From assembly GCA_012295275.1 (NCBI GenBank), contig CM022673.1, positions 2,763,105 through 2,827,104 of the forward strand: 64,000 nt of DNA, in the 5' to 3' direction. The position numbers were made by a program, and so were the translations under genes. Positions 39,914 to 54,200 of this stretch are shown in pieces. Every line of letters begins with the position of its first letter. The stretch's first letter is position 1. The notes below the pieces were generated by a model. It was not told where the DNA came from. It saw only the letters and a program-made list of their open reading frames with translations, and searched no databases. The stretch is from Chrysomallon squamiferum. Taxonomy: Eukaryota; Mollusca; Gastropoda; Neomphalida; Peltospiridae.

Positions 39914-42900
39914 CACATTCCAGAGATACGTGCGTGGGTTTCTCCCATAAATGAAATTTCAGCCTTTTGTAGAAAATATGGACAGTTAATTGCAATACTA
40001 ACTTATAAAAATCTCATTTTGTGCTTTGGAAAATTTATTTAAACATATTTTATCAATATTATTTCTGTAGCAATTTAGTTATTCATGATAAATGAACATG
40101 CTTTCACCCCTTTCAGTTGAATTGGTTTATCCGATGATTGAGAATGATGCCACGCCTCCACGAAACTGTTTTGTAGCACTATTTGATCGAAAACAACATT
40201 GAACTTGTTATCATAAAAGGCTCGTCTATTTCATTGACAGGGAGAAAAACTGAAAAGCATGGTTGACGCATACATATGCATCAGTTTTCAGAAAACATGC
40301 TCAGAAAGATATAGTGTGACTAATCCAGAGCGGATCCAGAGATGTGTTTGGAAGAGTGTTCTCCCCCCTCATTAAAATGATCAGAATTTTTTTTTTTATA
40401 AAAATAATAATTATAAAAAAAAATATAAATAAATAAATAAATAAATAAAAAAAAGAATAATAAAATAAATAATAACTAAATAAAATAAATATTATATCTG
40501 CTATATTAAAACGAAAGAATTTTTTTCTTTATTATTATTATTATTTATTGGACATTTATTCCTTGGAAACTGAACTGATTTCTAATATTGCAGTTGCCAT
40601 AAGTATCATCCACCAGCCATAATTATACAGGAATGTAAGCAAATCCTGAACACCCCTAGGACAAACTATAACAGGTTTTGATTTATAATTTTCAGTTGGG
40701 GTCAACGTATATTTATTTCGCTGCAAATTTGTAGAATGCTTGGACGAATACATTTTCGTCAAGGTAATCTACGCTGAAGAATTTAAATACATTAATTTTA
40801 TTATTATTTTAAAAAACAAAATAACAACAACGATTTTTGTTTGTTTGTTTGTTTATGCTTGAAGTTTTTTTTTATTTTTTATGTTTTTGTTGGTGTTGTT
40901 GTTTTTTCCCGATTAACATTAAAGCAGTAGTGACTTCGGTAATTATAAATATTATTCTATGGCGATCGTAAGTTTAATTTTACATAAACCCACTCCCATC
41001 ACTCCAAGCGATTTTTACTTTTTTTTTTTTTGTACAATTTCCCGCGACAGAATAACTCGCACCAGCTTTTGATAGCAAATATAGTACTATTACTAATGCT
41101 AGTAATTATTATTATTATTATGTTAAAGACTGATGAAAACTCCGCGTGTGTGTGTGTGTGAATTTCTCTGCCCATTCATATATATAATTACAAGTATGTT
41201 GCACATAATTATGTCTAAATGAAATGAGGCTTAAGTCAAAGGATATATTAGGTTGCAGGATTAAACCTTGTAACTTACTAGTCGTATATCAAAGGCCATA
41301 GTTTGTGTTTTCTAGTCTACTTGTATTTAAAAAGTCTGTAACTAGTAAGGGTTAAATATTGTCTAACTGACACTTGATAACCATTAATATAAAAATAAAT
41401 GTGCGAAAAATTATTAAATATTCATTTATTCATTAACAAGGGTAATTCCATTATTTCTACTTAAAAAGTGACTATGTATGGTAATCTGATGGTCTAAATC
41501 ATTTTTAATAAGCTTGCATTGATTACTGGAAACTGTATAATATGTAGGCAGTGTTTTTGCGCTCTTTCAATAAAAATAACATTTCTTAAGATTCTTAATG
41601 ATGGGCACTCTTAGATAAATTTTACTCTGCCTTGTTGTTATGTAGTGGTTAAGCCACCAGTGTCAAGCCTGATGGTTACTAGGATCAAATCTTCATTTAT
41701 TCTGTTACCAAGATTAACTAACCTCCCAATATACTAAGTGTCTCAAACTTAAACTCAAGTCAGGTATATGTCAACATTTTCACAATACTGGATAAGATTT
41801 TGAAAATATTTTTTCTTTTGTTTTATTTTTGTATATTATTTTATTTTTTCTTATTATTTTTTAAATCATTATTTATATATATGTATTCAGGTATATTTTA
41901 TTTGTATGTTACGTATTTTATGGAACACATATTCTAAAGATTATTTAAAACTCTTAAAGATTTAAGAAAATATATAACTGAATTACTAAACTGGTGAAGT
42001 TAAAATTCATTTTTGTATGGTATAAGTCCAAACAAATTTTACTGATGAATTATTTATTTAATTTAATTTAATTTAATTTATTTATGTAATTTTGTTAGTT
42101 ATTTATTTATGTATATATTACTTGTTTTTATTTATTGCTTTATTAATGTGAATTTGTACTTATTTGATTATTTTTTTAAAATTAATTTTGTGTATTTGAT
42201 CTTATTTGCTTGTTTATTTTTTTTAAAATGTATGCTTGTATGTCTTTACTTATTTATTTATTTTGCCTGAGGCTCAGTTCATAACATGACCAGTCCTTCT
42301 CATCTATTCAACTGGAATCTTTCCAGTTGTGATTTTTGATGGACCATCAGAAGAGTTTCTGTGGGACAATGCATGTAAATGGTTATACACTGCCCAATCA
42401 ATAAGTAGTCAATATGGCTGCCAAAAAAGGTTTCCTGTCTCTGTTATTACTGTAAGATAATTAATAAATTTTAATGTGAAAATAGACTGAGGTGTTGACA
42501 ACATTCACTCCATTATTTATTAAGCATAATAGTATATAAACACTGTCTCATGTTTGCATATGTCAAACTCCATTTTACTATTTGAAAAAAAACAGTTATT
42601 ATTGTTATTATCATCGTCATCATCATTATTAATGACTAATTAGTTAATTAATACTATTTTTATTTATTTATTCATTTTTTAATTTTTATTTTTTTTTTTG
42701 TCAAATCGAAGTGAAAATTTTCCCTTATCCTTTTTAACTTTTTTTTTTTTTCACAAAATATCAGTATGTATGTACATGCTTGTGTGTGAATGCTTAGATT
42801 GTTTTTACTTGCTGTATTTGTCATTTTATCTGTCTTTTTCACTGTCATATTCTGTGATGAAACTTCAGTGTTGCAAATCATGTAATGTTTGTTGAATGTC

Positions 42901-45438
42901 CATAGATGTTTTATGTTTGCATTTACTCTGTTCTAGTGATCAACAATTGTCACATTTTCCTTCATCAAATTTGAATTTTAGCTGAGTCAAACATAGATAC
43001 CATGACACATTAGAACACATGCATAATATTATAGATATACACATTTATACACATTCACATACATTTATACATATACACATATGTAGTTATTCATATACAC
43101 TTTTATGCATATTTATGCATTCACACATTTATATAAAAGCACACCTAATTATAGATCTACTATACATTTATATAAATAAAATCATATCTTCTATATTTTA
43201 TGTAAATATTCATACATTTTGTTACCAAAATATAAAATATATTATAAAAAACACATTCAGCTAGATAATGTTCATGAAAAATAATATAAAATTTAATTTC
43301 AATTTCATATTACCTACTGTACTGTTAAAAGTTGAAAAGAAACCATGGAAGAAAAAAAAAATAAAACTGTAATTAATGTTATAGAAATTCTATAGCTTTC
43401 ACTGTGGCTTTGTAAATGTACTTGTGAGTATGTGAAATTATTAAAAAATGGAAATCTAATTTAAGTCAACAATATTGGAAGAGTTATTTCCCATGACACC
43501 AGTTTAAATGGCTGTTTTTTCATTCAGATGTCATTAGTAAGCAGAAAGACAAATGCTTTTCGATCCAAAATTCATGTAAGAAGTATTTAATATGTATGTT
43601 ATATCAAAACTTTATATGTTTATGTGTAAAAATAAATTTATCGCCAATTTTTTAGACATGAAAAATACATGTATATTTTAATGACATAAAACATAGGTGC
43701 ACTGAAATAACATTCATTCAATAAGTTAATTAAATTTATTTGTAACCTCTAACAACCTATATGTTTTTGTGAAACTGATTAATGTATATTCATCAAACAA
43801 ATAATATTTTTGAAGAAAGCAAAGCCGAATTAGTAATTAGTAAGCAGAAATACTTCAGAATAGTAAATAAGGCAATATGTTGACTGAACATTTATGCTGT
43901 GTGAAGTTTGTTTTCAGTTTAAACTATACAACTCTCTCTCACTGCATCCACTTTCCTGATGATGTCCAAGTTGGCTCTTAAAAACCCAGCATCACTATAG
44001 TGATAATGCTGATAAGACATTATTTTTGTATGCATACCATGTGTGTCAAATGATCAAAGTTCAGTCTGGTTTGAAAGCTTCTTACAGCTTGTTCGAGGCA
44101 CAAGTTGTATGATGGATCTTTCTTGGTGCATGCATATGGTTTTTGCCCTTTCAAAAACCAATGCTCATTAATCAGTTTAGCTGCTATGCAAGAGGTCTGT
44201 CACTATACTGATATCGATGTTTTTAAATTACAAACCCCACCAAAAAAAAAAAAAAAAATACCCCAACAAATAAACAAATAAATAAATAATAATGGTAAAA
44301 TTGAAACATCTTTACTGTTAATATTAAAACACTTGAAGTCTGCACTATTAGTATATTTTTCAAATCTGTTCATTATTTATATTAGTGTATTTGAAATCTG
44401 CAAACAATAACATTTAAATGTGTTGATGTGTCTATTATTTGTTCTTGTATGAACTTGGAACCCTATCTGTTGACTGGATAATAATTCCAATGCAAATAAT
44501 GCTGCTTAAAGTTTAAATACAGAAAATATTTGTCAGTTCAGTTTAACTCGATCAAATTATGTGGAAATATTGTTGATAATGACATTCAAAATTATATTTT
44601 GTTGAGCTATTAATTGTCTATGAAAGTAATGTCTGCAAATTTTCTTCAAGTTTTTAGTTATAGAAGTGGTAGGAGCTAAACTGTAAATTATACATACTAC
44701 TTTTTGTAACTGCTTTGTATTATGATCTGTATATATTGGTAGTATAGAGGATTGAAAGTTGAAAAAAAGAAATAGGATCAGTGTTTATTTTTCATATCAA
44801 GATCCTAGATGTGGTTCTAACAATAAAGCCATTCAACTTTACTTGTGTGACAAACAGCAGTAAACTAGAGAGTTAATTTTATGTAGCTCTTTATGAAAGT
44901 AAAGTGTGGAATATATATTACTCACTCCTTCATGATTCTAAAATGGTAATTCTATTGCTAGTTTTGATTGTTTCAAAATAAAAAAAGTGTTAATGTTGAT
45001 TTAAAATTAACTGACAAGGAATTTGTAAAATGAATGTTTTGAGCACAGTTCCATCTTGTTTACCAGAATATTGTTGTCATTATTTATTAGCAGCAATGAT
45101 CTCAGGTTTGTGAAGATAAGTATTCATCTCAATATATTGTCAATTAACTGTAATTCTGAAACAAACGGTATCCACATTGTTCTGAAAACTTTTAGAATGC
45201 ACATTGGACCAGTCAAGGTCATATTCATTTAAAATATTTCTTTAAAATGAATCAAATTTTATTTAATAATTTTCTCATTTTGCATGTTAGGATTTCTTCG
45301 CCATCAATATAAAATGACTTCCTTCTTTGTATGTGAACTAAATGGTCTTAAAAAATACTGCACCACTACATTTATAATTTTATTATTATCATTAAATGTT
45401 TTACATTTGGTTATTATGGTTCCAACCAGTGGCATAAA

Positions 45439-45517
45439 GCAGGGGTCAGCAACCTTTTGGAGTGAGGGAGCCAAACAGCTATGCAGTGTTTTGGAGGAGG
45501 ATCAAGATATCAAATTT

Positions 45518-45556
<39 letters not shown>

Positions 45557-45730
45557 TGTCTCTCTCTCTCTCAATTCTGTCTTCAATACTGAGCACCAAA
45601 AAGTGATGCTAGGAAGCAAGGCTGCTTTGGTCTGGAGGTTTAGATAAAAAACAACGAAGTTAATGTAATAATTGGTGTCCCAAATGTTCAGTTGGCGGGC
45701 CAGACAAAAATCCCTTGCAGGACAAATTCA
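45439..45730 (+). mobile_element. degraded hAT-like non-autonomous element
   Basis: It begins CAGGGGTCAGCAACCTTTTG and contains GAGGGAGCCAAACAG. Near the other end it has GCGGGCCAGACAAAAATCCC. This pattern is typical of non-autonomous hAT DNA transposon ends as I remember them. It is interrupted by a (TA)n(CA)n(TC)n microsatellite at 45523-45572. No transposase frame remains, and the exact borders and target duplication were not resolved. Confidence 0.4.
45523..45572. repeat. (TA)n(CA)n(TC)n compound microsatellite
   Basis: Three dinucleotide arrays in a row, inside the hAT-like remnant. Confidence 0.9.
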
Positions 45731-45797
45731 TTCCATCATTTTATATATATATATATTTAATTTTTATTCCATGTTAAAAAAAAAAATGTGATGCAAA

Positions 45798-45860
45798 TGA
45801 ATAAATGAATGCTTAACAACACCTCGTCTACTGGGTTGCAGACATTTCATGGTGTGATAT
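45798..45860 (-). mobile_element. SINE-like 3' end with (ATTC/ATTT)n tail
   Basis: On the minus strand the sequence reads ACGAGGTGTTGTTAAGCATT followed by a CATT/TATT repeat tail. It matches the end of the plus-strand copy at 14829-14905 (GGTGCGTCGTTAAATATTCG, then an ATTC tail). Only the 3' parts are recognisable. Confidence 0.35.
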
Positions 45861-48009
45861 TTTTGATGACACACACACACACATTCTAATAAGTCATTTT
45901 CACAAGTCTGGAACTTCCTGATAAAATAAAATTGTAACAAACACAACATGAACCAGGTTTTGACTTGGTTATTTTATTTGAAAACCAGCCGCGTGAAAGC
46001 ATGATGTAAACAGAGATCCATTTTGATCATGCAGTGAGTAATAAATAGAAAATTTTTGTATATAGTAAACTAGAAAAAAGAGAGAAGAGTTACTCATTTC
46101 TATAGCACTATACATTATGAGGCTATTTGAGTGCAAATCATGTATATTGGAGAAAAAAAAAAAAAAATTAAAAGGAAGAAGAAAAAAAGAATTCTGCTTT
46201 TATTTTGACATTATGCTTAATTTATTAATTTGCTTAAATAAGAAAATTTCAGGTTTGTAAGTAATTCCAAACCTGTCACCCCAGTAACATATCTTGTGAC
46301 TGCCTGTGATTTATAAATATATTTATTTTTATATTTATATTCAGGCAAGTCTTAGTCAAATAAAGGGATGATGCTATTTAATTTAATTTATTTGAGCAAC
46401 AATTGTGAAAGTTTAAAAAAAATAAAACAAAAAAACATTTCAAAACGATAAAAGGCAATAATGATTATACAAATAATAATAAACATGAAGCAATTTGAAA
46501 ATCAAGCTATATTGAAACAACTTATCTACCTAACTGTACAGATTAGCAACAAATCTATCATTGCTTTTTTTTTTCAATATTAAATTAAGCACAGCTGACA
46601 ATGAAAGCCCATTTCATCTAATTGTCTATCACTCCATCCATCTGCACCATCACTTCAACTTGTTCCATCTCGCTCAGTAAAAGGTTTAATCTAACCAATC
46701 ATATTGCATCTAATTTTAAACCGACCAACTGTCAAGTCTGTGTGGTGAAACCAACCAATCAGTGGGTTGTATTTTGCTCTAATGGCTACCTTTTTGTTTG
46801 ATTATCAACTGATAACAATATGGTGTGTTCATTCTCAACATTTACTTAACGATACAACATCTAAACACATAATTACAAACTAAAAATACAATCAATATAC
46901 AATCAATGGTTATTTGCAGCAAAAGTAAAAATGAAAATTAGGCATTGCGAATGATGAAATCATTTGATGAAAAGAATAAAATGAAGTAAGAAGCCATTAT
47001 GAGATATCCATAGAAACTTGGTGAAAAACATTTAAAAAAAAGAAGAAAGAAATTCAATGAAAAATAACTGTTCAAATTAAGTACTAAATTGTTTCAAAAT
47101 TAATGCTCTTTTAAAAATGGTTTATTGCTTTTCGTTACAGTGAAAATTTTGCTTTTATTCTGACTAAATAAATAACAATTATTATTTTTAAAACGATAAT
47201 AAATAAAATAGATATGATTCCATCTCTTTAACATGTTTTGGCATATCCTTGATGTACTAAAAAATAAATCTTCAGTAATAATAATTATAATTTTTCAAAA
47301 GAACAGAATGTCCTATATTTTTTTAAAATTATTTCTTTGTATCTGCTATACAAATGTATTAAATTAAAAAAAAATACAAAAAAAAAAAAAAAAATAAAAT
47401 AAAACAACCAATAATAAAACGTATTGTCTGCTATATATATTTCAATAAATTAAAAAAAAAAAAAAAAAAAAAAATCATTCTGCTTAAAAGGTTATAATTG
47501 TGAATTTAATCAAAATATATCATAAATGAGAAAAAACCCACCTTCCCTAATATCTTCTTACTGAAGTTGTACAATTTAAAAATAATATAACATTTATTTC
47601 TGCTTAAGGACAACAATTATATCACTTTCAGGTTTTATTATGATCTACAATGAAAATGTTATCACTTGTTAAGCCATACATAAAGATTATATTGGCAAAA
47701 AGAGTTACCATGCCAAATATTTAAAAAAATGAAAATTAAATTCACCTTCTAATAGTAAAATATAAAATTATTTTTGTTAATATACAGTTGTTAAGTGACA
47801 TACAATATCCAATAAAAAGCGCCTTTTATCATTTTGAATTTGGATTATTGTTATATATAAAGATATATATATATACACGTTTACAAAATTATATAAAAAT
47901 GTATGCAGATTTTCTGCTGTTTTTTTTTTTTTTCTAAATGTTTTCTTTTATGTTATTAGTTTATGTTCTTTCCCACTGATCTTTTCAGCTTAAAAAGTTG
48001 TTACACATT

Positions 48010-48042
48010 TCCCCTACCCCACCCTACCCCTCCCCTTCCCCA
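48010..48042 (-). other. G-quadruplex-forming tract in presumed 3' UTR of the LIM gene
   Basis: Six C-runs of 3-4 on the plus strand (48011-14, 48017-20, 48022-24, 48027-30, 48032-35, 48038-41), separated by 1-2 nt, give G-runs on the mRNA-sense strand. It starts about 85 nt after the stop codon and stands out sharply in A/T-rich DNA. Confidence 0.75.
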
Positions 48043-48126
48043 CATTTCATCAGCAGTTGTACATGTTCTGCAATTTGGTTATTTTGATATCAAATAAAGA
48101 AGAGTCTGCTAAATGAAAAGTAAATT

Positions 48127-48292
48127 CTATGTGGCTTGTTGTTCTGAATCATTGAGGTTAGGTTCACTCCGCCATTTTTTTTTATGCTGTTCCCTTCCAA
48201 ATCCTTCATCGTAATTTCCCTTTCGAGTGAACAGTTGCTTATAATGATTCGTACAATACATTATACCATTATTCACGGCAAATGTTTTTGGC
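48127..48292 (-). CDS. LIM gene last exon: second half of LIM domain
   Basis: 166 nt. Joined in phase 2 it reads TPKTFAVNNGIMYCTNHYKQ, completing the LIM domain with C-x2-H, then KGNYDEGFG and a short basic/polar tail ending SEQQAT. TAG stop at 48127-48129. Confidence 0.93.
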
Positions 48293-51200
48293 CTGAAACG
48301 AAAACAATTGGTCTTTGTAAAGAAAACATATAACACATACATGTATATACATACATTTTAAAAGAATATTAAAAATAAATAAATAAACAAATTTACAAAT
48401 ATTTTGGATTTATCTGTTAAATAATATAATATTCTTTTTTTTTTTTTTGTTAAATATCGTATTTAACTGTACAAGAATAGATATGCACACATCATATATC
48501 CATTTCTTCTGTGTTATATATAAATGAATATATATATGCATATTCTTAATATCAATTTTAAAATACTAGTGCTATTTCACATATCATGGTGCACACAAAT
48601 TCAAATTATCCTCAATTTGTATGCATTTTAAAAACTTGTAATCATTTCAAAGTCAAACACACAATTTATAACTGACAGAATAAATGATTATTAAACCCAC
48701 CCAAATAAATCAAAAAATAAATTTTTGTTTAAACAGGATCCATGCAAATATTACAGAACACCACTGCTTATGTATATATGAATAATAGAGATACACATGC
48801 ATGTGTTGATCAGTTGGTATCATGCCTGCATATGCACATCAATGCAAATAATAAGAGAAAGGCAAGCAATATAATCTTTTCGAAGTTCCCATAGCTGTCA
48901 CAAGAACCTAAAAACAATGCAGATTTTCTTCACAGTTTAACAATAAAGCTATTTATTATTTATTTATTTTGATCGACTGACTATTATTATCTTTAAAAAA
49001 AAAAGAAATAAATAAAGTTAGCTGAAATAACATTATGAAATGTGTACCAAGCATACTTCAGGGAATTTAAATTATAATTTAACTTTTATTTTCATTTTAT
49101 GAGTATTTTTATTTATGCCAAAACCAATTATTTGCATTTATTTTCATTTCAATTTCAATACCTCTTTAAAATTCTCCTCTCAGTTTATTTGTTTTATAGT
49201 TACGAAATAATTTATAATCTGAATTATGTGGTATGAACAAAGAGTTTAATTTTAGGAAATACTTTCAGTGTCCTTCCACTAGAAATTTGTTTAAGAAACA
49301 GCTGTAATGGCTTTATTTGGAAAATGAATGGTTGTCATGTAATGAATTTATTTTATGTACATTATCTACTATTGATATCAACAGATAGACAGGCTGCTGT
49401 CAGAGATGTGCAACAGCACACCTCATATTTTACAACTACAAGAAAAATAATCAATATGTGTAACCCGAGGCAGAAAAATAAGCCAACTCTTAACAAAGCT
49501 AAAAACTAGGAATAACATAAAACGGTTTCATATTCTATGCAAAATTTGATCTAATTAATAATTAATGAAGTACATTGTGAGTGTCATTTAAAAAAAAGAA
49601 AAAAGTACAAATTTATTTTAAAAAAAGAAAGAAAAAAAGTAAGAAGTATATAAGGAGAGATAGACAGAAAAAAAACAGAAGAGCCAAAATACTAATTTAA
49701 TATTAAAACAAACAATTGGCAAATTATTTTTATTTATAAAATAAACATCTTAAAATCATTTTTAAAACCCAAAATACTAAAAGTAAAATAATGAAACAAG
49801 ATTTCTTAAAATTTTAATTGTATTTTTCAAACTGCATATTAAAAAAAAAAAAAAAAAAGTTCTGAAATGTACATGTATATAAACATAAACCAATATATAA
49901 AATTTAATAAAGATAAAAAAATAAATTAAAATAACAATAAAATTAGTTTTTTAAGAAAACTAAAAAAGAGGGAGAAAAAAATTAAAAGGAAAGAAAAAAA
50001 TAAAATGACAATGACAATTCTAAGGTACATTCAATATATTCAGTTTTCTTTTTGACAAACTGTTATTTTAAAATGTATAAACAAATTTACAACCGACGAA
50101 AGAGCCATCCACTGTATGCATTCTGTAAACACACTCATTTGTCTACTAATGATGCAGGTATACAGAAATGCAAATATGCAACTTCCCTGCCCTTTCCCTG
50201 ATGGACAACAGACACAAACACACAAAAGTAAGTATCCAGTTACAGAGCAGTACAAAATAAACCCATCCCAGACTGAGAAAAATAAACACACCCCTACCCT
50301 ACCAACCTGCCTTCATCTTAAACCCACCCCAAAAAACCCTAATATGTAATGAATGACTCAGTAAGGCTACAAAACAATTGCTACAACAGCTGACACAAAT
50401 ATACAACACACATCCCTTGCCCTTCATGATGCAACATACTCTCTGTAATCAGACATTTTACACCTCCCCAGCACCACCACCAACTCCCACCATAAAACCT
50501 CCCACATGTTTTCTGTCACTTGAAAGACCAGCATACTGATGCAAATGTTCTTGTTTTGCATACAAGCATTAAACACACAAACACACTAAAAAAAAAAAAA
50601 AAAAAAAAAACTCGAACACCACATTCAGTTTAATGTAACATCAATTCTTGGCACACATTATTATATATAAATATTTATACTAATACATTCTGTGTGTTGG
50701 CTTATTTTTCTGTTCCCATGCTTACTTCTTACAACAATTGAGGAAGGGTGGTCTCACACATCAGTTTATAAACCGGAAGGTAGCAGTACTCAGTAATATA
50801 ATGAAGTAACTTGATATAAAAACAGGAAGTAATGAACTGAAACCTTTGTAGTATACTTACAAAGTCTGTGTCAATTTAGTACAGTTTAGTGAAATTATTT
50901 ATTTACATAAAATTAATAATAATAATAATGATAACATCAATAAAATAAATTTAAAAAAATATATTTTAAAAATAGTTTAAAACGATTTCTTTTTTTAAAA
51001 TTAAATAATAAATTAATAAAGCTTAAATGAAAGCCTTTTCTAAATCTAATGTACAAGGAATTAACTAAAATATGAAAAAAAATAATAAAATACTAAAACA
51101 AAGAAAGACTGATTGATGGTTCAGATAATTAAAAAAAGTAAACTGAATAAAATTAGATTAGAAAAGAATATAATAAAATACTACTTACAACTACTAATAC

Positions 51201-54200
51201 TAAAATAAAAGATTTAAAAAAAAAAAAATATATATATATATAAAATAAATAAATGAAGAAAATAAAACAAAAGAGAAACACTTAGGCTTAAAAAAAAAAA
51301 AAAAAAAATGAAATCTTCGAAAAATGAAAAAAAGACTGAGTTTGTGACCACCACTTCCGAGTTATTGCTTAGAGTGTGTCTTACGTGAGTGTGGATTTGC
51401 ACTGCGAACACTTAAAACAGGTTTTATGGTAGACAACTTTGTTCATCTCCAGTCTTTCCATGGCATAAACGCTTTTCCCACAGACTCCACATTTCTCTGT
51501 CTGGACAGCGACCAAAAATCCAGTCTTTTTTGCCTACATGGCCAAATTAGTACAAACAATAACATAATGCATTAGTATTCAAACCAACACAAAAGAAAAG
51601 AACCAGCAGTAAGACTTTACAAGCAAAAAATAAAGGAAATTAATTTTTAAAAATAAATAATAATAATGATAATTCCTACAGCAAAAGAAAGCATTCTTTT
51701 AAATTATTTTTTTTACTACAAAAATGCATGCATTACTAGTTGCACCATTTAGGTTTTTCTTGTTACATGCAAATTAATCTGAAAAAGGTTTTAGTTTTAT
51801 TTATTTTTTAAATAGTAAGAAAATAATATCATATATTTTCATTTGCAGATATTTAGTATAAAGATCATTGAAATAATTAATTTTCATGTAATATATTATG
51901 ATATTAATTTACATATATATCAAAACTAGTTTATTTATTTGTGACATTTAAATTAAGTATATATTTTAATGATAATGAACATGATGATGAAAAATGATTG
52001 TGATGATGATAAAGAAATATTAATAATATATAAAACACATAATTAGGACAAGACAACAACAACACAGTAATTAGTATGTTTGACTGAAGTCTGTAACTGG
52101 AAGGAACAAAATGATATAGCTGTTTACAGAAGAAAAAAAATATGATATACATACTTTAATGCGACATTTGAAAAATATCATGTGTGTAATTATATCAGCA
52201 GTATTTATATGACATGAATAATGCTCCATAATACATATGTTATATTAGTACAGCATCATAATGCAATTTGTATCACTGTATATTTGTAAATTTTTGTTCA
52301 GGTAAAGCATTGATATCCAAAAATGAATGCACTTATACCAGAGAGTGTAAGTGGTTACATAAAATTAATTTAAAAACAACAATAAATAAAAAACAAAAAT
52401 TAAAGAAAAGAATTTTAGGTATCAAGACTCAGTCAAACATACATTTGAAGAAAACTGTTAAGTAAAAATAAATTGTAAATATTGTTAATAATGTTAGTTT
52501 TAACCAAGCTATGATAAGCAGTAATAAGTAATTTGACAGTTTTATTTATTATTTATTACACAAAAACATTTTACAAAACCATGAAACATAATCAATATAT
52601 ATAGTTACAATTCAAATTAATTTATGAGTTTGTTAACATTATTATGAATTTTTTATTTATTTCATTTTTACAGGGACATTATTACTATTATAATCTTGAA
52701 AAAAATAATAAAATTGAATAAGCAGTATCAAGAAAAAAAATTTTTTACACGATGAAAGATATATAAAACCAAAATTTATTAACTTCCCTAAAAAAAGAAA
52801 AGAGAAAAGGAAAGTATATAATAAAATATGGTAAAGCAAGTTAATTTTTATTTCCTAGATTTGATTTCCAGTTTTTAACACATTTGTTTTTTCTCTGTAA
52901 AATCTGAACCTATGTTTGTTACTGGAGTTTGAACTCTTTTTGTAACAAATCAACACCACGTGTGTTGAAGGGTTTCACTTTTCATCACTGTTGGTTGGTG
53001 TTAATGGAAAACTATTTCAGGTCACACTGTAACTGAATTAACACTTGTTTTCAGATGAACTATACAAGATAAAAAAATTAATTACCCCCCCCCCCAAAGA
53101 AAAACAACATAACAATAATTTTTTTAAATAAAAAAAAAAATAATATAGACAGAAAATATTAATAGTAATATGATAAAACATGTTTATTTTTTAAAAAATG
53201 GAATTAAGGCTTTGTAAACATACAAATATTATTTACAGTATGATCCAAACTTTAAAAATAGAGACATATTTGATATTATAAGGCAAAATGAAATTTATAA
53301 TAAAATTTAAATATGTTTCATGGTTTCCTATACGTATTCTGTGATTTCATAATAATGAGGACTGCTTCAGAAATTCAGTAACAATATGAAAATATTTTTA
53401 TTTAAAACATTAAATTAAATTTAAAATGTCCCAACCATTTAATGAATTTTTTATTTTTATTTTAACTTGTTCCTCATTTACTTGAAAAATGCAAATGTTT
53501 CTGAAGCAGTCCTTATTAAATACTTGTTAGACAAAAACTCACTGACAACAAAACAGTAAACAAACCTAGAAAGAACACATACTTTGTTTATCTATTTTTA
53601 CTTGAATGTTTAACATCATATCACTACAGTAAAACCATGGTGTCAAATAACCAGTGAAAATGTAAATTTGAATACGAAATGATGATAATTCGAATTCTTT
53701 TTTTTTAGAAGTTTTTCTTTCATTTATGTACTTCCACATTTTATGCGGTAGAACCATTCATCATTCTGTAAGTGGCATTCTTAATGATATTTCATTGTTA
53801 TATCACTTCAGAGTAATGAATTTCGCAAGCCTTTATATGATAATCAGATAAACAGAGCAAGAACAGAAACTATAACATCAGAGATCAATTCTATACCAGT
53901 CACATCCATTACATGTTTATGTTTTATCAAATAGAGATTATGAACAGCAAAAGAAATAGATATAAAAATTAAAAACATTTATCTCTTAAAAATGAAAGGA
54001 AAAAATTAATTCAAATTCAGATATATTAAACAGATATATTAAACAGACATGTCCAAATTATTTGTAGTATTAGATTTTTTTAACTTATTAATTATAATTC
54101 TGTCCTAAAATAGAAATTACATTCTTAGTTTACCCATCTTTAAGGGATTTATTTATGTGGTTGATATCACTGGCACAGAATACAGAATTAACACAAAAAT

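Larger units (their letters stand above)
39914..48126. other. intergenic region with transposon-like remnants
   Basis: No exon could be supported on either strand. The right end must include the 3' UTR of the minus-strand LIM gene. Contents noted: A/T microsatellites, an hAT-like remnant near 45439-45730, an (ATTC)n-tailed element near 45798-45860, two CCAAT boxes near 46695 and 46755, and poly-A runs near 47380 and 47455. A less A/T-rich block at about 42270-42460 contains no open frame I recognise. Confidence 0.4.

Noticed and set aside
40320-40380. GCGGATCCAGAG stretch followed by CCCCCCTC, resembling a transposon end
   Set aside because: Similar short matches near 10085 and 20850 are too brief, and no terminal repeats could be paired.
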